Assembly (NCBI RefSeq): GCF_900699765.1
Contig: NZ_CAADHO010000003.1
Location: 1-64,000 of the forward strand
Direction: 5' to 3'
Origin: Desulfoluna butyratoxydans
GTDB taxonomy: Bacteria > Desulfobacterota > Desulfobacteria > Desulfobacterales > Desulfolunaceae
DNA length: 64,000 bases
Shown one piece after another: positions 44,347 to 53,384 of the stretch. The notes under the pieces were generated by a model. It saw only the letters and a program-made list of their open reading frames with translations, was not told the DNA's origin and made no database searches. The first letter of the stretch is position 1; each line of letters opens with the position of its first letter. The position numbers and the translations under genes are program-made.

Positions 44347-44661
44347 AAAGAGGCTAGCAATTTTCAGCGTTTCAAAGCCTCATGCATGTGAAATGGCAGT
44401 AAAATCCGGGACGCCCCTTGGGCTGCTGCCCGGGGTGGTGCGGGACGGCGGCCGGGAAGCGAACCGTTGTCCCCAAGTGGGAACCGTCATGACGCGATGG
44501 CTGCATCAGACCGTCTCTGACCCGTTTTGAAACCCGTTTTCTTTTTGCCTGCCGTGTTGCTTGAATCTGTTTCTTCCGCAGGTACTTAGTTGCCTCGCCG
44601 TGGGGCCCCGGACAGGTCCGTGAGACATCGGGCGTGGTTGCCATGGCTTGAAAAAGGACGC

Positions 44662-44820
44662 ATGAGCACGTATAAGAAACGCAATCAAATGCGTGAAGAC
44701 CGGCGAAGGGGGAATGCCGGTTTGCTATACCTGGTAAGGCTGCTTGACAAGGCCGGTGCAATGCGTGCCCCGGCTCTCCGTTTCGGCCTTGCCGTTCACA
44801 GGTTCGGAAAAAGCCGTTAG
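44662..44820 (+). CDS. hypothetical basic small protein
   Basis: 52 residues, strongly basic at the N terminus (STYKKRNQMREDRRRG) with a weakly hydrophobic middle. AAAAAGGAC gives a good ribosome site. I recognise no family. It sits in the leader between the candidate promoter and qrcA, so it could be a real microprotein or a regulatory leader peptide. Confidence 0.4.
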   Translation: MSTYKKRNQMREDRRRGNAGLLYLVRLLDKAGAMRAPALRFGLAVHRFGKSR

Positions 44821-44961
44821 CACCCGGTAAGATCACAGGGGGCCAGGGGCTTTTTGTATGTCCGCGCCCCTTTTTTTGACGTATCCGAGGACGCGGCGCA
44901 TGCCTGAACCACCCGGTGGTCGGGTATCTGGTGCTTAAAACAATTAACACGTGGAGTTTTC

Positions 44962-45618
44962 ATGAGCCTAACTGGTGAAAAACAGACTGGTCGTGAGCAA
45001 ACGGGGTCACCCGGAGGTCCGGAGAAAAAGGGGGAATCGGGATTGGTAGCCCTCTTTTTTATCGTGGGCCTGGCCTCAAGCCTTGCCATAGGGTGGATCG
45101 TTTTCCCCAAACTTCTCTATTCCAAGAGTGAGCAGCCCTTTGATTTCAGCCATGTCACCCACGCCGATGCGGTGGGGGACTGCGACAGCTGCCATTACTT
45201 CCGTGAAGACGGAACCTTTGCAGGGGTTCCCACCCTGGAGCAGTGCGCGGAGTGCCACGAAGAGGTACAGGGCGAGAGCGAAGCCGAAGAGACCTTCGTC
45301 AACGAGTATGTGGCCGAAGGCAAAGAGGTGCCCTGGAAGATCTATTCCAAGCAGCCTGACTGTGTCTTTTTCTCCCACGCCGCCCATGTGCAAGGGGCGG
45401 GGATGGAGTGTGCGGAGTGCCACGGGGACATCGGCGAGTCCGAGAGCCTGAAGCCTTACGAGGAGAACCGGATCACCGGGTACAGCCGGGACATCTGGGG
45501 CAAGAACATCGCCGGCATCAAGAAAAACAGCTGGGATCGCATGAAGATGGACGACTGCGGTGCCTGTCACCAGGAGACCATGGGCAGCAAAGGTGCCTGT
45601 TTCCAGTGCCACAAGTAG
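44962..45618 (+). CDS. qrcA: QrcA, membrane-anchored multihaem cytochrome c
   Basis: 218 residues. After a cytoplasmic stretch there is one membrane helix (about 27-50), then a periplasmic domain with five CxxCH haem sites: CDSCH, CAECH, CAECH, CGACH and CFQCH. Several isolated His residues fit bis-His ligation. In Qrc it takes electrons from periplasmic cytochrome c3 and passes them into the complex. The D. vulgaris protein is described as hexahaem, so one classical motif fewer is seen here. First of four qrc genes. Confidence 0.9.
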   Translation: MSLTGEKQTGREQTGSPGGPEKKGESGLVALFFIVGLASSLAIGWIVFPKLLYSKSEQPFDFSHVTHADAVGDCDSCHYFREDGTFAGVPTLEQCAECHEEVQGESEAEETFVNEYVAEGKEVPWKIYSKQPDCVFFSHAAHVQGAGMECAECHGDIGESESLKPYEENRITGYSRDIWGKNIAGIKKNSWDRMKMDDCGACHQETMGSKGACFQCHK

Positions 45619-45673
45619 ACGCTGTTTTTAGCCTCAACGCGAACGATCAATCCTTTCAAGGGGTGATTCACAT

Positions 45674-47776
45674 ATGAAGATCAACAGGAGACATTTTCTC
45701 GCTTTGGGAATGGGAGCCACGGCCGGTACCCTGCTCTCTCCCCTTCCCTGGAAGTTGACGGACGATGTGTCCATCTGGACCCAGAATTGGTCCTGGACGC
45801 CGGTTCCCGAGACCGGAGAGTACTATTACGTCGGTGGGGCGTGCACCCTCTGCCCCGGCGGCTGCAGCCTTGCGGTACGCAAGGTGGGCGAACGTGTGGT
45901 GAAAATCGAAGGGAGCCCCGAGAGCGCCGTGAACAGCGGTGACCTCTGCGGTATTGGCATCTCGGCCACCCAGCTCCTCTACGGCCCCTCGCGCATCGAG
46001 GGCCCCATGGTGCGGGCCGGCAAGCGCGGTGAGGGCAAATGGAACCGCATTTCCTGGGAAGAGGCCGAAGCGCAGCTGGCGGAAAAGCTGGGCAGCCTCT
46101 CCGACGGCAAGGGCGTGGCCGCCCTGTCGGCTTCCCGCAGCGGCAGCGTTCCTGCCCTGTTCCAGCGCCTGCTGGACACCCTGGGTTCCGACCGCTTTTT
46201 GACCCTGCCGTCTGTTCACGACACCCTGGAGCAGGCCATGGCCATGACCATGGGCCGCAAGCCCGGGGAAGGCGTGGGGTTTGACACGGAAAACACCGAC
46301 CTGATCCTGAGCCTCGGAAGCGCCGTGGCCGAAGGGTGGGGCGCTCCGGTGCGCATGGTGAAAGCCGCCGGTTCCAAAAAGATGATCCAGGTGGAACCCT
46401 ACCTCTCCACCACCGCCTCCATGGCCGACATGTGGGTGCCCGCCAAGCCCGGCTCCGAAGGGGTATTTGCCCTGTCCGTGGCCGCTGCCATGGTCCAGGA
46501 AAAACTCTACGACCATATCTTTGTCTCAACGGCCACCGAAGGTTTCGACGCCTTCAGCGCCTGGCTCCTTGAGAACTACGCGCCTGACAAGGCCGAAGCC
46601 GTGACGGGAGTCGCTCCTGCCATGGTCAAAAAGGTGGCCGTGGCCTTTGCCGGGGCGCGCCGCCCTGTGGCCATCTGCGGTCGCGGAAAAGGGGAGACCC
46701 CCGTGAGCCTTGCCGAGGCCCTGGCTGTCTTTGCCCTGAACGCCCTGAAAGGGTCCGTCCAGCGTGACGGCGGCCTGGTGAAGGTGGGGGCCCTGCCCTA
46801 CGCCGTGGCCACCGCCGAAACCGCCGACCTGGGGGCCAAGCTTGCAGAGCTTACCGAGCCCGGCAAGACCGAGCTCCTCATGGATTGGGGTACCAACCCC
46901 TTCTACACCCTGGCCACCTCGGACAAGGCAAAAGAGTCCCTGGCTGCCATCGGCACCATCGTCAGTTTTTCTCCTTACATGGACGAGACCGCGGCCATGG
47001 CGGACCTGATCCTGCCCGACCACACCCACCTGGAAAAGCTTCAGGATGTGCCGGTTCGTGCGGGCCTGGAGCGGCCCACCGTCAACCTGGCCCAGCCGGC
47101 CATCGACCCGGTGATGGACACCAAGCACACCGGGGACGTGCTTATCAGCGTGGGCGCTCAACTGGAAGGCGGCAGCGATTCCTTTGGCTGGGACGACTAC
47201 GAAACCTACCTCGAAGAGAGCTGCGGGGAGATGTGGGAGACCCTCTACGACGAAGGCACCTGGCAGGGTGACATCGCCTGGAAGAAAGGCCTTGAGCGCA
47301 TTCTGGGCACGTCCCAGCGCTTTACCTTTGTCATCCCCGAAGGTCCCGTGGCCCTGGCTGCCGAAGGGGCGGCTTCCGGCCTTCCCTTCACCCTGGTGCC
47401 GAGGTGGTCCCTGCGCATTGCCAGCGGCCCCGTGGCCGACGCTCCGTTTACCATGAAGACCATCTCGGACCGGATGCTGACCAAAGGGGTCTCCCATGTG
47501 GAGCTTCACCCCAAGACCGCCAGGCAGGCGGGTCTCAAAGACGGCGACACCGCCACCCTGTCCACACCCTTTGGCAGCGCCAAGGTGGTGGTCACCCTCT
47601 TCGAAGGGGTGATGCCCGGTGTGGTGGCCCTGGCCGCAGGCCTGGGGCATACCGCCTTTGACGACTACATCGGGGGCAAGGGGGCGAGCTACACAGCCCT
47701 TTCCGGCAGCATGGCCGACCCTGCCACAGGGCTCAACTGCACCTGGGGCGCCAAGGCATCCCTGGCCAAGGGGTAG
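45674..47776 (+). CDS. qrcB: QrcB, molybdopterin-oxidoreductase-like subunit
   Basis: 700 residues. A Tat-type N terminus (NRRHFLALGMGA) targets it to the periplasm. CTLCPGGCS (57-65), with a fourth Cys at GDLCG, gives one [4Fe-4S] cluster, followed by the molybdopterin-oxidoreductase fold and a C-terminal molydopterin-dinucleotide-like domain. In characterised Qrc this subunit has no molybdenum and serves as an electron conduit or scaffold. AAGGGG lies upstream. It is 55 bases after qrcA. Confidence 0.92.
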   Translation: MKINRRHFLALGMGATAGTLLSPLPWKLTDDVSIWTQNWSWTPVPETGEYYYVGGACTLCPGGCSLAVRKVGERVVKIEGSPESAVNSGDLCGIGISATQLLYGPSRIEGPMVRAGKRGEGKWNRISWEEAEAQLAEKLGSLSDGKGVAALSASRSGSVPALFQRLLDTLGSDRFLTLPSVHDTLEQAMAMTMGRKPGEGVGFDTENTDLILSLGSAVAEGWGAPVRMVKAAGSKKMIQVEPYLSTTASMADMWVPAKPGSEGVFALSVAAAMVQEKLYDHIFVSTATEGFDAFSAWLLENYAPDKAEAVTGVAPAMVKKVAVAFAGARRPVAICGRGKGETPVSLAEALAVFALNALKGSVQRDGGLVKVGALPYAVATAETADLGAKLAELTEPGKTELLMDWGTNPFYTLATSDKAKESLAAIGTIVSFSPYMDETAAMADLILPDHTHLEKLQDVPVRAGLERPTVNLAQPAIDPVMDTKHTGDVLISVGAQLEGGSDSFGWDDYETYLEESCGEMWETLYDEGTWQGDIAWKKGLERILGTSQRFTFVIPEGPVALAAEGAASGLPFTLVPRWSLRIASGPVADAPFTMKTISDRMLTKGVSHVELHPKTARQAGLKDGDTATLSTPFGSAKVVVTLFEGVMPGVVALAAGLGHTAFDDYIGGKGASYTALSGSMADPATGLNCTWGAKASLAKG

Positions 47777-47836
47777 CCTGAGGGCGGCAACGGCTCGTGA
47801 ACAACTGACGAAAACCCATCTCATACGAGGTTTTTC

Positions 47837-48658
47837 ATGAATACGGAATCAAACGATACGAGGGCGAAGAAATTCGGCATGGTCATCGACCTCGACAAGT
47901 GCACCGGTTGCGGATCCTGCATGGTGGCTTGCTCGGCCGAGAACAACGTCCCCGTCAGGAAAGACGAAAGCGACAAGCTTTTGAGCACGACCTGGATCCG
48001 GGTCTACCGCATCACCAACGGCAAGGATTTCCCCGACACCGAGATCTGCTATATTCCCCGCCCCTGCCAGCATTGCGGCGGCAAGCACGACGACGGCCAT
48101 TCCCCTTGCGTGTCGGTCTGCCCGGCCACGGCCACGGACTACGACCACTCCACCGGCATTGTCAGCCAGATCTACACCCGCTGCTTCGGCTGCCGGTACT
48201 GCATGGCGGCCTGCCCGTATCACGCCCGTTACTTCAACTGGTGGGACCCGGTCTGGCCCGCCAAGGTGGAAGAGTCCCTCTCCCCGGACGTCTCTCCGCG
48301 TATGCGCGGGGTGGTGGAGAAGTGCAGCTTCTGCTTCCACCGCTACCAGCTGGCCAAGGAGAAGGCCTATCTGGAAGAGCGGGATGTGGAGGAGATGGAG
48401 TACCAGACTGCGTGCACCCAGGCGTGTCCTTCCGGCGCCATCACCTTCGGGGACCTGAACAACCCCGACCACGCCGTGTACACCCTGAAAAAAGACAAGC
48501 GCGCATTCCGGTTGCTTGAACGCCTGCACACCAACCCGAAGGTCTACTACCTCTCCAGCCGTGAGTGGGTGAGACGGGCAGGTGACAACTACGTGAGCAG
48601 CGAAGAGCCCACCGGAAAACCCGGAGCCTATCACCTTGAAGGCAAGGGCGGCCACTGA
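47837..48658 (+). CDS. qrcC: QrcC, ferredoxin-like iron-sulfur subunit
   Basis: 273 residues. Four cysteine groups fit up to four clusters: CTGCGSCMVAC near 22-32, CQHC with CVSVCP, CFGCRYCMAACP near 117, and CSFC with CTQACP. There is no signal peptide, so export would be with the Tat-dependent QrcB. It links the haem subunit to the membrane subunit. GAGG precedes the ATG. Confidence 0.93.
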   Translation: MNTESNDTRAKKFGMVIDLDKCTGCGSCMVACSAENNVPVRKDESDKLLSTTWIRVYRITNGKDFPDTEICYIPRPCQHCGGKHDDGHSPCVSVCPATATDYDHSTGIVSQIYTRCFGCRYCMAACPYHARYFNWWDPVWPAKVEESLSPDVSPRMRGVVEKCSFCFHRYQLAKEKAYLEERDVEEMEYQTACTQACPSGAITFGDLNNPDHAVYTLKKDKRAFRLLERLHTNPKVYYLSSREWVRRAGDNYVSSEEPTGKPGAYHLEGKGGH

Positions 48659-48768
48659 TCAGGCCCGCTTCTATCAGGACAAGACAGACGCCCGGCAGCC
48701 ACGGGCGTTTTAAAAAATCTCTAAATGGCCGCCTGCACACAGGTGGAGGCGGCGAGGGGTAAGGATTT

Positions 48769-50016
48769 ATGGACTCTGCTTTGATACCCGAAGGTGTTGA
48801 GCGTTGCTCTCTCAAGCGGTTTACCCTTGGTCTGGTCATTCCGGCGGCGCTGGTGGTCTGGGGGCTTTACGCCGCCTACCTCTGCTGGTTCAAGGGCCTC
48901 AATCAGACCAACATGAACGATTCCTACGGGTTTGCCCTCTGGATCTGGGCCGACCTGGCGGTTATCGCCGTGGGAGGCGGTGCCTTCTTCACCGGCTTTC
49001 TCCGCTATGTGGTGGGAAAAGACGAGCTGAAGAACATCATCAACTTTGCCGTTATCGTGGGTTTCTGCTGCTACTGCTCCGCCATGCTGATCCTGGCCAT
49101 CGACATCGGCCAGCCCTTGCGCGGGTGGTTTATTTTCTGGCACGCCAACGTCCACTCCATGTTGACGGAGGTGGCTTTTTGTCTTTCGCTCTACCTGTCG
49201 GTGCTGGCCATTGAGTACCTGCCGCTGGTGCTGGAGAACCGAAAGATCGACCAGAATCCCTTCTTTCACAACCTGGGCCACCGCATGCACGAGGTGATGG
49301 CGGTCTTTGCCGCCACCGGCGCCTTTCTCTCCTGCTTCCACCAGGGATCCCTAGGCGGCGTCACCGGCGTGCTCTACGGGCGCCCCTTCGGCCTGAGGGA
49401 CGGGATCTTTATCTGGCCCTGGACCTTCTTTCTCTACACCTGGTCTGCGGCGGCCTGTGGCCCCTGCTTTACCATGCTCTGCTGCAAGATCACCGAGAAG
49501 ATCACGGGCAAGCGCCTGGTCAAGGACAACGTCTACGACCTGTTGGCCAAGATCTCCGGCTGGATGCTGGGTACCTACATGGTGGCCAAGATCGCCGACA
49601 CCATCTGGTGGGCCGTGGTGACCGTGCCCAAGACCGGCTTTACCTTCATGGAGTTCTACACCAACTCCCAGAACTACCACGGCATCTGGATCCTGATCCT
49701 TGAGCTGGTGATCTGCGGCATCGTGCCCGCGGCCATTCTCCTTAAAAAAGAGTGGCGCCAGAACAGCAGGCTCTTTATCGTCGCCGTGACCCTGGCCGTC
49801 ATCGGGGTGTGCGTGAACCGCTGGGTCATGGTGATGCAGCCCATGGCCATGCCGGTCATGACCTTTGATTCCTGGGTCCTCTACTTTCCGTCGTGGCAGG
49901 AGTGGGCCACCACCATCCTGCCCGTGGCAGGGGCCATCCTGATCATTGCTCTTTCCTATCGGTACCTGCCGGTGTTTCCCCAGGAGAAAGAGCTCAACCC
50001 TGTCGAGAGACCGTAA
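48769..50016 (+). CDS. qrcD: QrcD, NrfD-like membrane subunit
   Basis: 415 residues with ten hydrophobic segments, as in NrfD/PsrC proteins. It carries the menaquinone site of Qrc. Features include WIWADLAVIAVGGGAFFTG in the second helix and conserved charged residues inside helices (LAIDIGQPLRGW, ANVHSMLTEV). Electrons from hydrogen or formate, arriving through cytochrome c3, reduce menaquinone here and feed sulfate reduction. TAAGGATTT precedes the ATG. A 51-residue membrane protein follows. Confidence 0.93.
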   Translation: MDSALIPEGVERCSLKRFTLGLVIPAALVVWGLYAAYLCWFKGLNQTNMNDSYGFALWIWADLAVIAVGGGAFFTGFLRYVVGKDELKNIINFAVIVGFCCYCSAMLILAIDIGQPLRGWFIFWHANVHSMLTEVAFCLSLYLSVLAIEYLPLVLENRKIDQNPFFHNLGHRMHEVMAVFAATGAFLSCFHQGSLGGVTGVLYGRPFGLRDGIFIWPWTFFLYTWSAAACGPCFTMLCCKITEKITGKRLVKDNVYDLLAKISGWMLGTYMVAKIADTIWWAVVTVPKTGFTFMEFYTNSQNYHGIWILILELVICGIVPAAILLKKEWRQNSRLFIVAVTLAVIGVCVNRWVMVMQPMAMPVMTFDSWVLYFPSWQEWATTILPVAGAILIIALSYRYLPVFPQEKELNPVERP

Positions 50017-50076
50017 ACGACCAACCGACCGGGGCCTTGGTTTTATCACAGGCCCCGGCATGAAAAGGAGAGAGCC

Positions 50077-50232
50077 ATGTTTCCATTTGTCTGGGAGTGG
50101 GTCTGGGACGCGGGCCATTACCTGTTTTTCGGGGGGATGTGGTACGTACTGATTATCCTCACCGTGGGGCTGAACTGGTGCATCTTTAAAGCCCTGAAGG
50201 ACACAAAAGAAGGGAAGGGCGGCGGCCACTGA
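50077..50232 (+). CDS. 51-residue membrane protein of the qrc operon
   Basis: AAGGAGAGAGCC gives a strong ribosome site before the ATG at 50,077. The protein has one hydrophobic segment (HYLFFGGMWYVLIILTVGL) flanked by WEWVWDAG and a polar, Gly- and Lys-rich end. It lies 60 bases after qrcD and before the operon terminator, so it is the fifth gene of the unit. It may be a small Qrc subunit or assembly factor; its topology resembles small cytochrome-oxidase-type accessory proteins. Function unknown. Confidence 0.75.
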   Translation: MFPFVWEWVWDAGHYLFFGGMWYVLIILTVGLNWCIFKALKDTKEGKGGGH

Positions 50233-50263
50233 TCTTTTTTTGAAATAAAGGCATGATATGATA

Positions 50264-50300
50264 AAGGGCTGATTTCCTATGGGAAATCAGCCCTTTTTTA
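50264..50300 (+). terminator. intrinsic terminator of the qrc operon
   Basis: GGGCTGATTTCC and GGAAATCAGCCC arms with a 4-base loop, then TTTTTTA. Confidence 0.93.
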
Positions 50301-50474
50301 TTGCGATGTTATGTGACCACCTTCATTTTTATGCGCATTTTTTACCTTTTTTTTGCTGTGTGAAGCAGATCATACCTGATGTATCAGCCTTGTGGTAGCT
50401 TACGAACCGTCGATAGGAATGAAACCGCCTCCCTTGAGGCTTTGAAGTACCCATTATGTTTTAGGAGTATCACG

Positions 50475-51053
50475 ATGAAAAAAGCAGTTCGAGCAGTTGC
50501 AGGGTTGGCAGTGGCCGTATGTATGATGATGACCGCAGGTAGCGCCATGGCCGAAGAGGGCGGGACCAAGTTCAAGCTGGGTGTGGGAACCTACGGGCTG
50601 ATCATTGCAGATGACAGTTCCAGCGTAAACAGTCATGACGAGGAATTCTACGGGGGGGCCATTGTCGGCACCGCGTGTTTTACCAAGCATGTGGCCCTGC
50701 GAGGGGCGTTCTACGCAGCGGAAAATGATGACGATTCCAGATGGGACATAAGCGGCGGCGACCTCCAGATTCTTCTGGGTACCAACTTCTACAAAGGGTT
50801 CAACGTGTTCGGCGGCATCGGGGTTTTTACTGAAACCTGGGAGTACGACGGCGGGACCATCGGCGGTGTAAGCATCAAAGCCGATAAGGACTTCTCCGGT
50901 GCCCAGGCCTCCTTCGGTATCGGATACTCCTGGAACAAGGTGGCCCTGGATTACGTGGTCAACGTCAGGGACACCAGCGACTACGAAGATTTTACCACTG
51001 TCGACCATGACTTCGCCGTCTCAGGCGGGATCAACCTCTCCTACATTTTCTAA
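50475..51053 (+). CDS. outer-membrane beta-barrel protein
   Basis: 192 residues. The signal peptide is RAVAGLAVAVCMMMTAGSAMA with cleavage after AMA. The mature part alternates hydrophobic and polar residues, as in an eight-strand barrel (KFKLGVGTYGLII, VFGGIGVFTETW, ASFGIGYSW), and ends in INLSYIF with the terminal Phe typical of outer-membrane proteins. AGGAG precedes the ATG. Role unknown. A strong terminator follows. Confidence 0.8.
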   Translation: MKKAVRAVAGLAVAVCMMMTAGSAMAEEGGTKFKLGVGTYGLIIADDSSSVNSHDEEFYGGAIVGTACFTKHVALRGAFYAAENDDDSRWDISGGDLQILLGTNFYKGFNVFGGIGVFTETWEYDGGTIGGVSIKADKDFSGAQASFGIGYSWNKVALDYVVNVRDTSDYEDFTTVDHDFAVSGGINLSYIF

Positions 51054-51095
51054 GAAACCCTCCTTATTCCCACAAACAGGTCCCTGAAGGCCAGG

Positions 51096-51135
51096 CGCAG
51101 GCGGTATTCGAGTGAATACCGCCTGCGTTTTTTTG
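51096..51135 (+). terminator. intrinsic terminator after the barrel gene
   Basis: CGCAGGCGGTATTC and GAATACCGCCTGCG arms, loop GAGT, then TTTTTTTG. Confidence 0.93.
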
Positions 51136-51251
51136 TTTTTGAGACACACCCCGTCCATTACGGGCGCAGCCCGTCAGCGAATGTGACAACCCGAGGGACG
51201 AGGGTTGGGGCATTCGCGAGCCTGGGGTACAGGGGCTGTAGCCCCTGTATT

Positions 51252-51977
51252 TTAGTTTTTGATGGCGGAGGTGGCCAGCTGGTCGGCTTTTTCGTTTTCA
51301 GGGAAGCCTGCGTGGCCTTTGACTTTGACAAAGACGAGGTTTGCGAATTTTCGGGTGAGGGCGCGGATCTCTTCCACCAGCTCCCGGTTGGCCTGGGCTT
51401 TCCAGCCTTTGGCGATGAGGCCCAGGGCGTAGCTGGAGTCGGTGTAGATGCGCACGGGCAGCTCGGGCTTTTTCACTTCGGAGAGAGCGGTGCGGATGGC
51501 TTCGAGTTCGGCGATGTTGTTGGTACCCTGGCCGATGTTCCGGGAGATCTCCCGCTCGTGGGGCCCGTAGCGGAAAAAGACCCCGATGCCCGAGGGGCCG
51601 GGGTTGCCGGAGCTGGCTCCGTCGGTGAAGATGTGGATGACGCCGGGTTCGGTGGTGGAAAGACCTTCCAGGGGCACCTCGCGCACAAGGCCGGGGCGCT
51701 GGGGCGGAGGCACGCTGACCTCCCCTTTTTGAGGGGGCGCTTTTTCCTCTTCGTTTTTTTTCTTTTTGGCGCCTTTGGGGATGAGGTTTTCCGGGGCGTC
51801 GGACTTCAGGGTGTCGGGATAGACTTTGTATTCATGGGTCTGCTTGAGGTTGTACTTGATGCGCACCCGGCCGCCGTCAAGGCGAAGCTCTTCTGCTTCG
51901 TCCACCTCTGCCCACACCTTGTTGCCCTTGAAACTCATGCGTTTCCAGAGGGCACCCTCATCGTCCTGTTTGGCCAT
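51252..51977 (-). CDS. rnhA: ribonuclease HI with N-terminal extension
   Basis: 241 residues; the RNase H domain covers about 110-241 and a lysine-rich region precedes it. The catalytic acids are visible: FTDGASSGNPGP (first Asp), NIAELEAI (Glu), IYTDSSYALGL (Asp) and KGHAGFPENEKAD (last Asp). It cuts the RNA strand of RNA-DNA hybrids. The 110-residue extension is not the eukaryotic hybrid-binding domain and is unrecognised. It is 13 bases downstream of the DUF1343 gene on the same strand. Confidence 0.9.
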   Translation of the reverse strand: MAKQDDEGALWKRMSFKGNKVWAEVDEAEELRLDGGRVRIKYNLKQTHEYKVYPDTLKSDAPENLIPKGAKKKKNEEEKAPPQKGEVSVPPPQRPGLVREVPLEGLSTTEPGVIHIFTDGASSGNPGPSGIGVFFRYGPHEREISRNIGQGTNNIAELEAIRTALSEVKKPELPVRIYTDSSYALGLIAKGWKAQANRELVEEIRALTRKFANLVFVKVKGHAGFPENEKADQLATSAIKN

Positions 51978-51990
51978 GGTCTGCTCCGCG

Positions 51991-53169
51991 TCAGGGGTTG
52001 TAGATCAAAAAGGCTTCCCGGCTCTTCCTGAAATCGTCCAGTCCATCCTGCCACTGTGCTTCCAGTTTATCAATGGCCGTTCCTGCTTCAAGGCTTTCCC
52101 TGAGTGCACGAGATCCCAGGATCATGTCCATGGGGAGTTTTTCGTATTCGTACTCGTAGGGGGGCTGCTTCCAGGCAAACTCATCGGGGTGGTTGGCCAT
52201 GGCCGCCCGGATGATATCCAGGCTGAGGCGGTACGGGGCAAAACGCTCCCGGTCGGTGACGTGGATCTGAAAGCCCTTGCAGAGCTCGCCCGCCCATTTG
52301 CCGAAGGTGGGCTCAAAGCCTGTCTCCCGGAGGATGCAGCCCTCAAGGCTTTCAGGGGCCAGGGTGTTTATGAGTTTGGTGGTGTCGAGGTAGGGGGCGC
52401 CGAAGAGCTCAAAGGGCCGGGTGGTGCCCCGCCCTTCCGAGAGGTTGCACCCTTCTAAAATCACCTGGCCGGGGTAGACCAGGGCCGCCTCTTCGCAGGG
52501 CATGTTGGGGGAGGGCAGCACCCAGGGAAGACCGGTGTCGCCGAAGTGCATGGATCGGGTCCAGCCTTTCATGGGCACCACGGTGAGGTCGCAGCCGATG
52601 CCGAACCGCTCGTTGAAGAAGAGGGCCAGCTCGCCCATGGTCATGCCGTGGCGCATGGGAATGGGGTAGCGCCCCACAAAGGAGGTGTAGGCCGCTTCGG
52701 TGAGGTTGCCCTCCACCTTAACCCCGCCGATGGGGTTGGGCCGGTCCAGCACCGCCACGTGAAAGCCTTTTTCAGCCGCCGCCTCCATGATGTAGGTAAG
52801 GGTCCAGATAAAGGTGTAGACGCGGGTGCCTACATCCTGGATGTCCACCACCACCGTGTCGATGCCCTCAAGCATTTCGTCCGTGGGCCAGCGGGTTTCG
52901 CCGTAGAGGCTGAAGACCGGCACCCCGGTGACCGGGTCAATCCCATGGCCCGATTCGATCATGTTGTCCTGCTTGTCGGCAAAAAAACCGTGCTGGGGAG
53001 AGAAAAGAGCCCCCAGGCTCCCCGGCAGGGCCTCGGCCATGAGGTCGCGGGCGTGGCGGTACGAAGGGCCCACCGACGCAGGGTTGGCCAGAAGGGCCAG
53101 TTTGCCCTCCCGCGCCCAGGCAGGCGGTGATTCCAGAAGGTGTTCAAGACCGGTGGTGACGCGTAACAA
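51991..53169 (-). CDS. DUF1343/NamZ-like exo-N-acetylmuramidase
   Basis: 392 residues with the full DUF1343 pattern: KLALLANPASV, LFSPQHGFFADKQDNM, VVVDIQDVGTRVYTFIWTL, VLDRPNPIGG and LSEGRGTTRPFELFGAPYLD. Characterised members (NamZ) remove N-acetylmuramic acid from the end of peptidoglycan fragments. No signal peptide is evident, so it would act in the cytoplasm on recovered fragments, or be exported otherwise. The start is a TTG at 53,169 with GGGAG upstream. Confidence 0.85.
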   Translation of the reverse strand: MLRVTTGLEHLLESPPAWAREGKLALLANPASVGPSYRHARDLMAEALPGSLGALFSPQHGFFADKQDNMIESGHGIDPVTGVPVFSLYGETRWPTDEMLEGIDTVVVDIQDVGTRVYTFIWTLTYIMEAAAEKGFHVAVLDRPNPIGGVKVEGNLTEAAYTSFVGRYPIPMRHGMTMGELALFFNERFGIGCDLTVVPMKGWTRSMHFGDTGLPWVLPSPNMPCEEAALVYPGQVILEGCNLSEGRGTTRPFELFGAPYLDTTKLINTLAPESLEGCILRETGFEPTFGKWAGELCKGFQIHVTDRERFAPYRLSLDIIRAAMANHPDEFAWKQPPYEYEYEKLPMDMILGSRALRESLEAGTAIDKLEAQWQDGLDDFRKSREAFLIYNP

Positions 53170-53356
53170 AAAAGACTCCCGGGTTCGCGGTTGCTCTCAG
53201 CCCCTCGTTCCCCGGGTTTGATCACAGACGCTGACCGGTCATAGCGCCGAGGTTGGCGAAGGGGAGATGCACATGTTGAGACGGTTGACACTTGGGTGGG
53301 ATGACCTGTGCCCGGCATTTTTTCATTGAGTGCCGGAGCACAGCCATTCCATGCTT

Positions 53357-53384
53357 TTTAGCCTTTAGCCTTTAGCCTTTAGCC
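53357..53384 (-). repeat. tandem heptamer (GGCTAAA)x4 at the hslO stop
   Basis: Four perfect heptamers. The hslO TAA lies inside the array, and because 7 is not a multiple of 3 the array puts TAA in all three frames. Confidence 0.9.
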
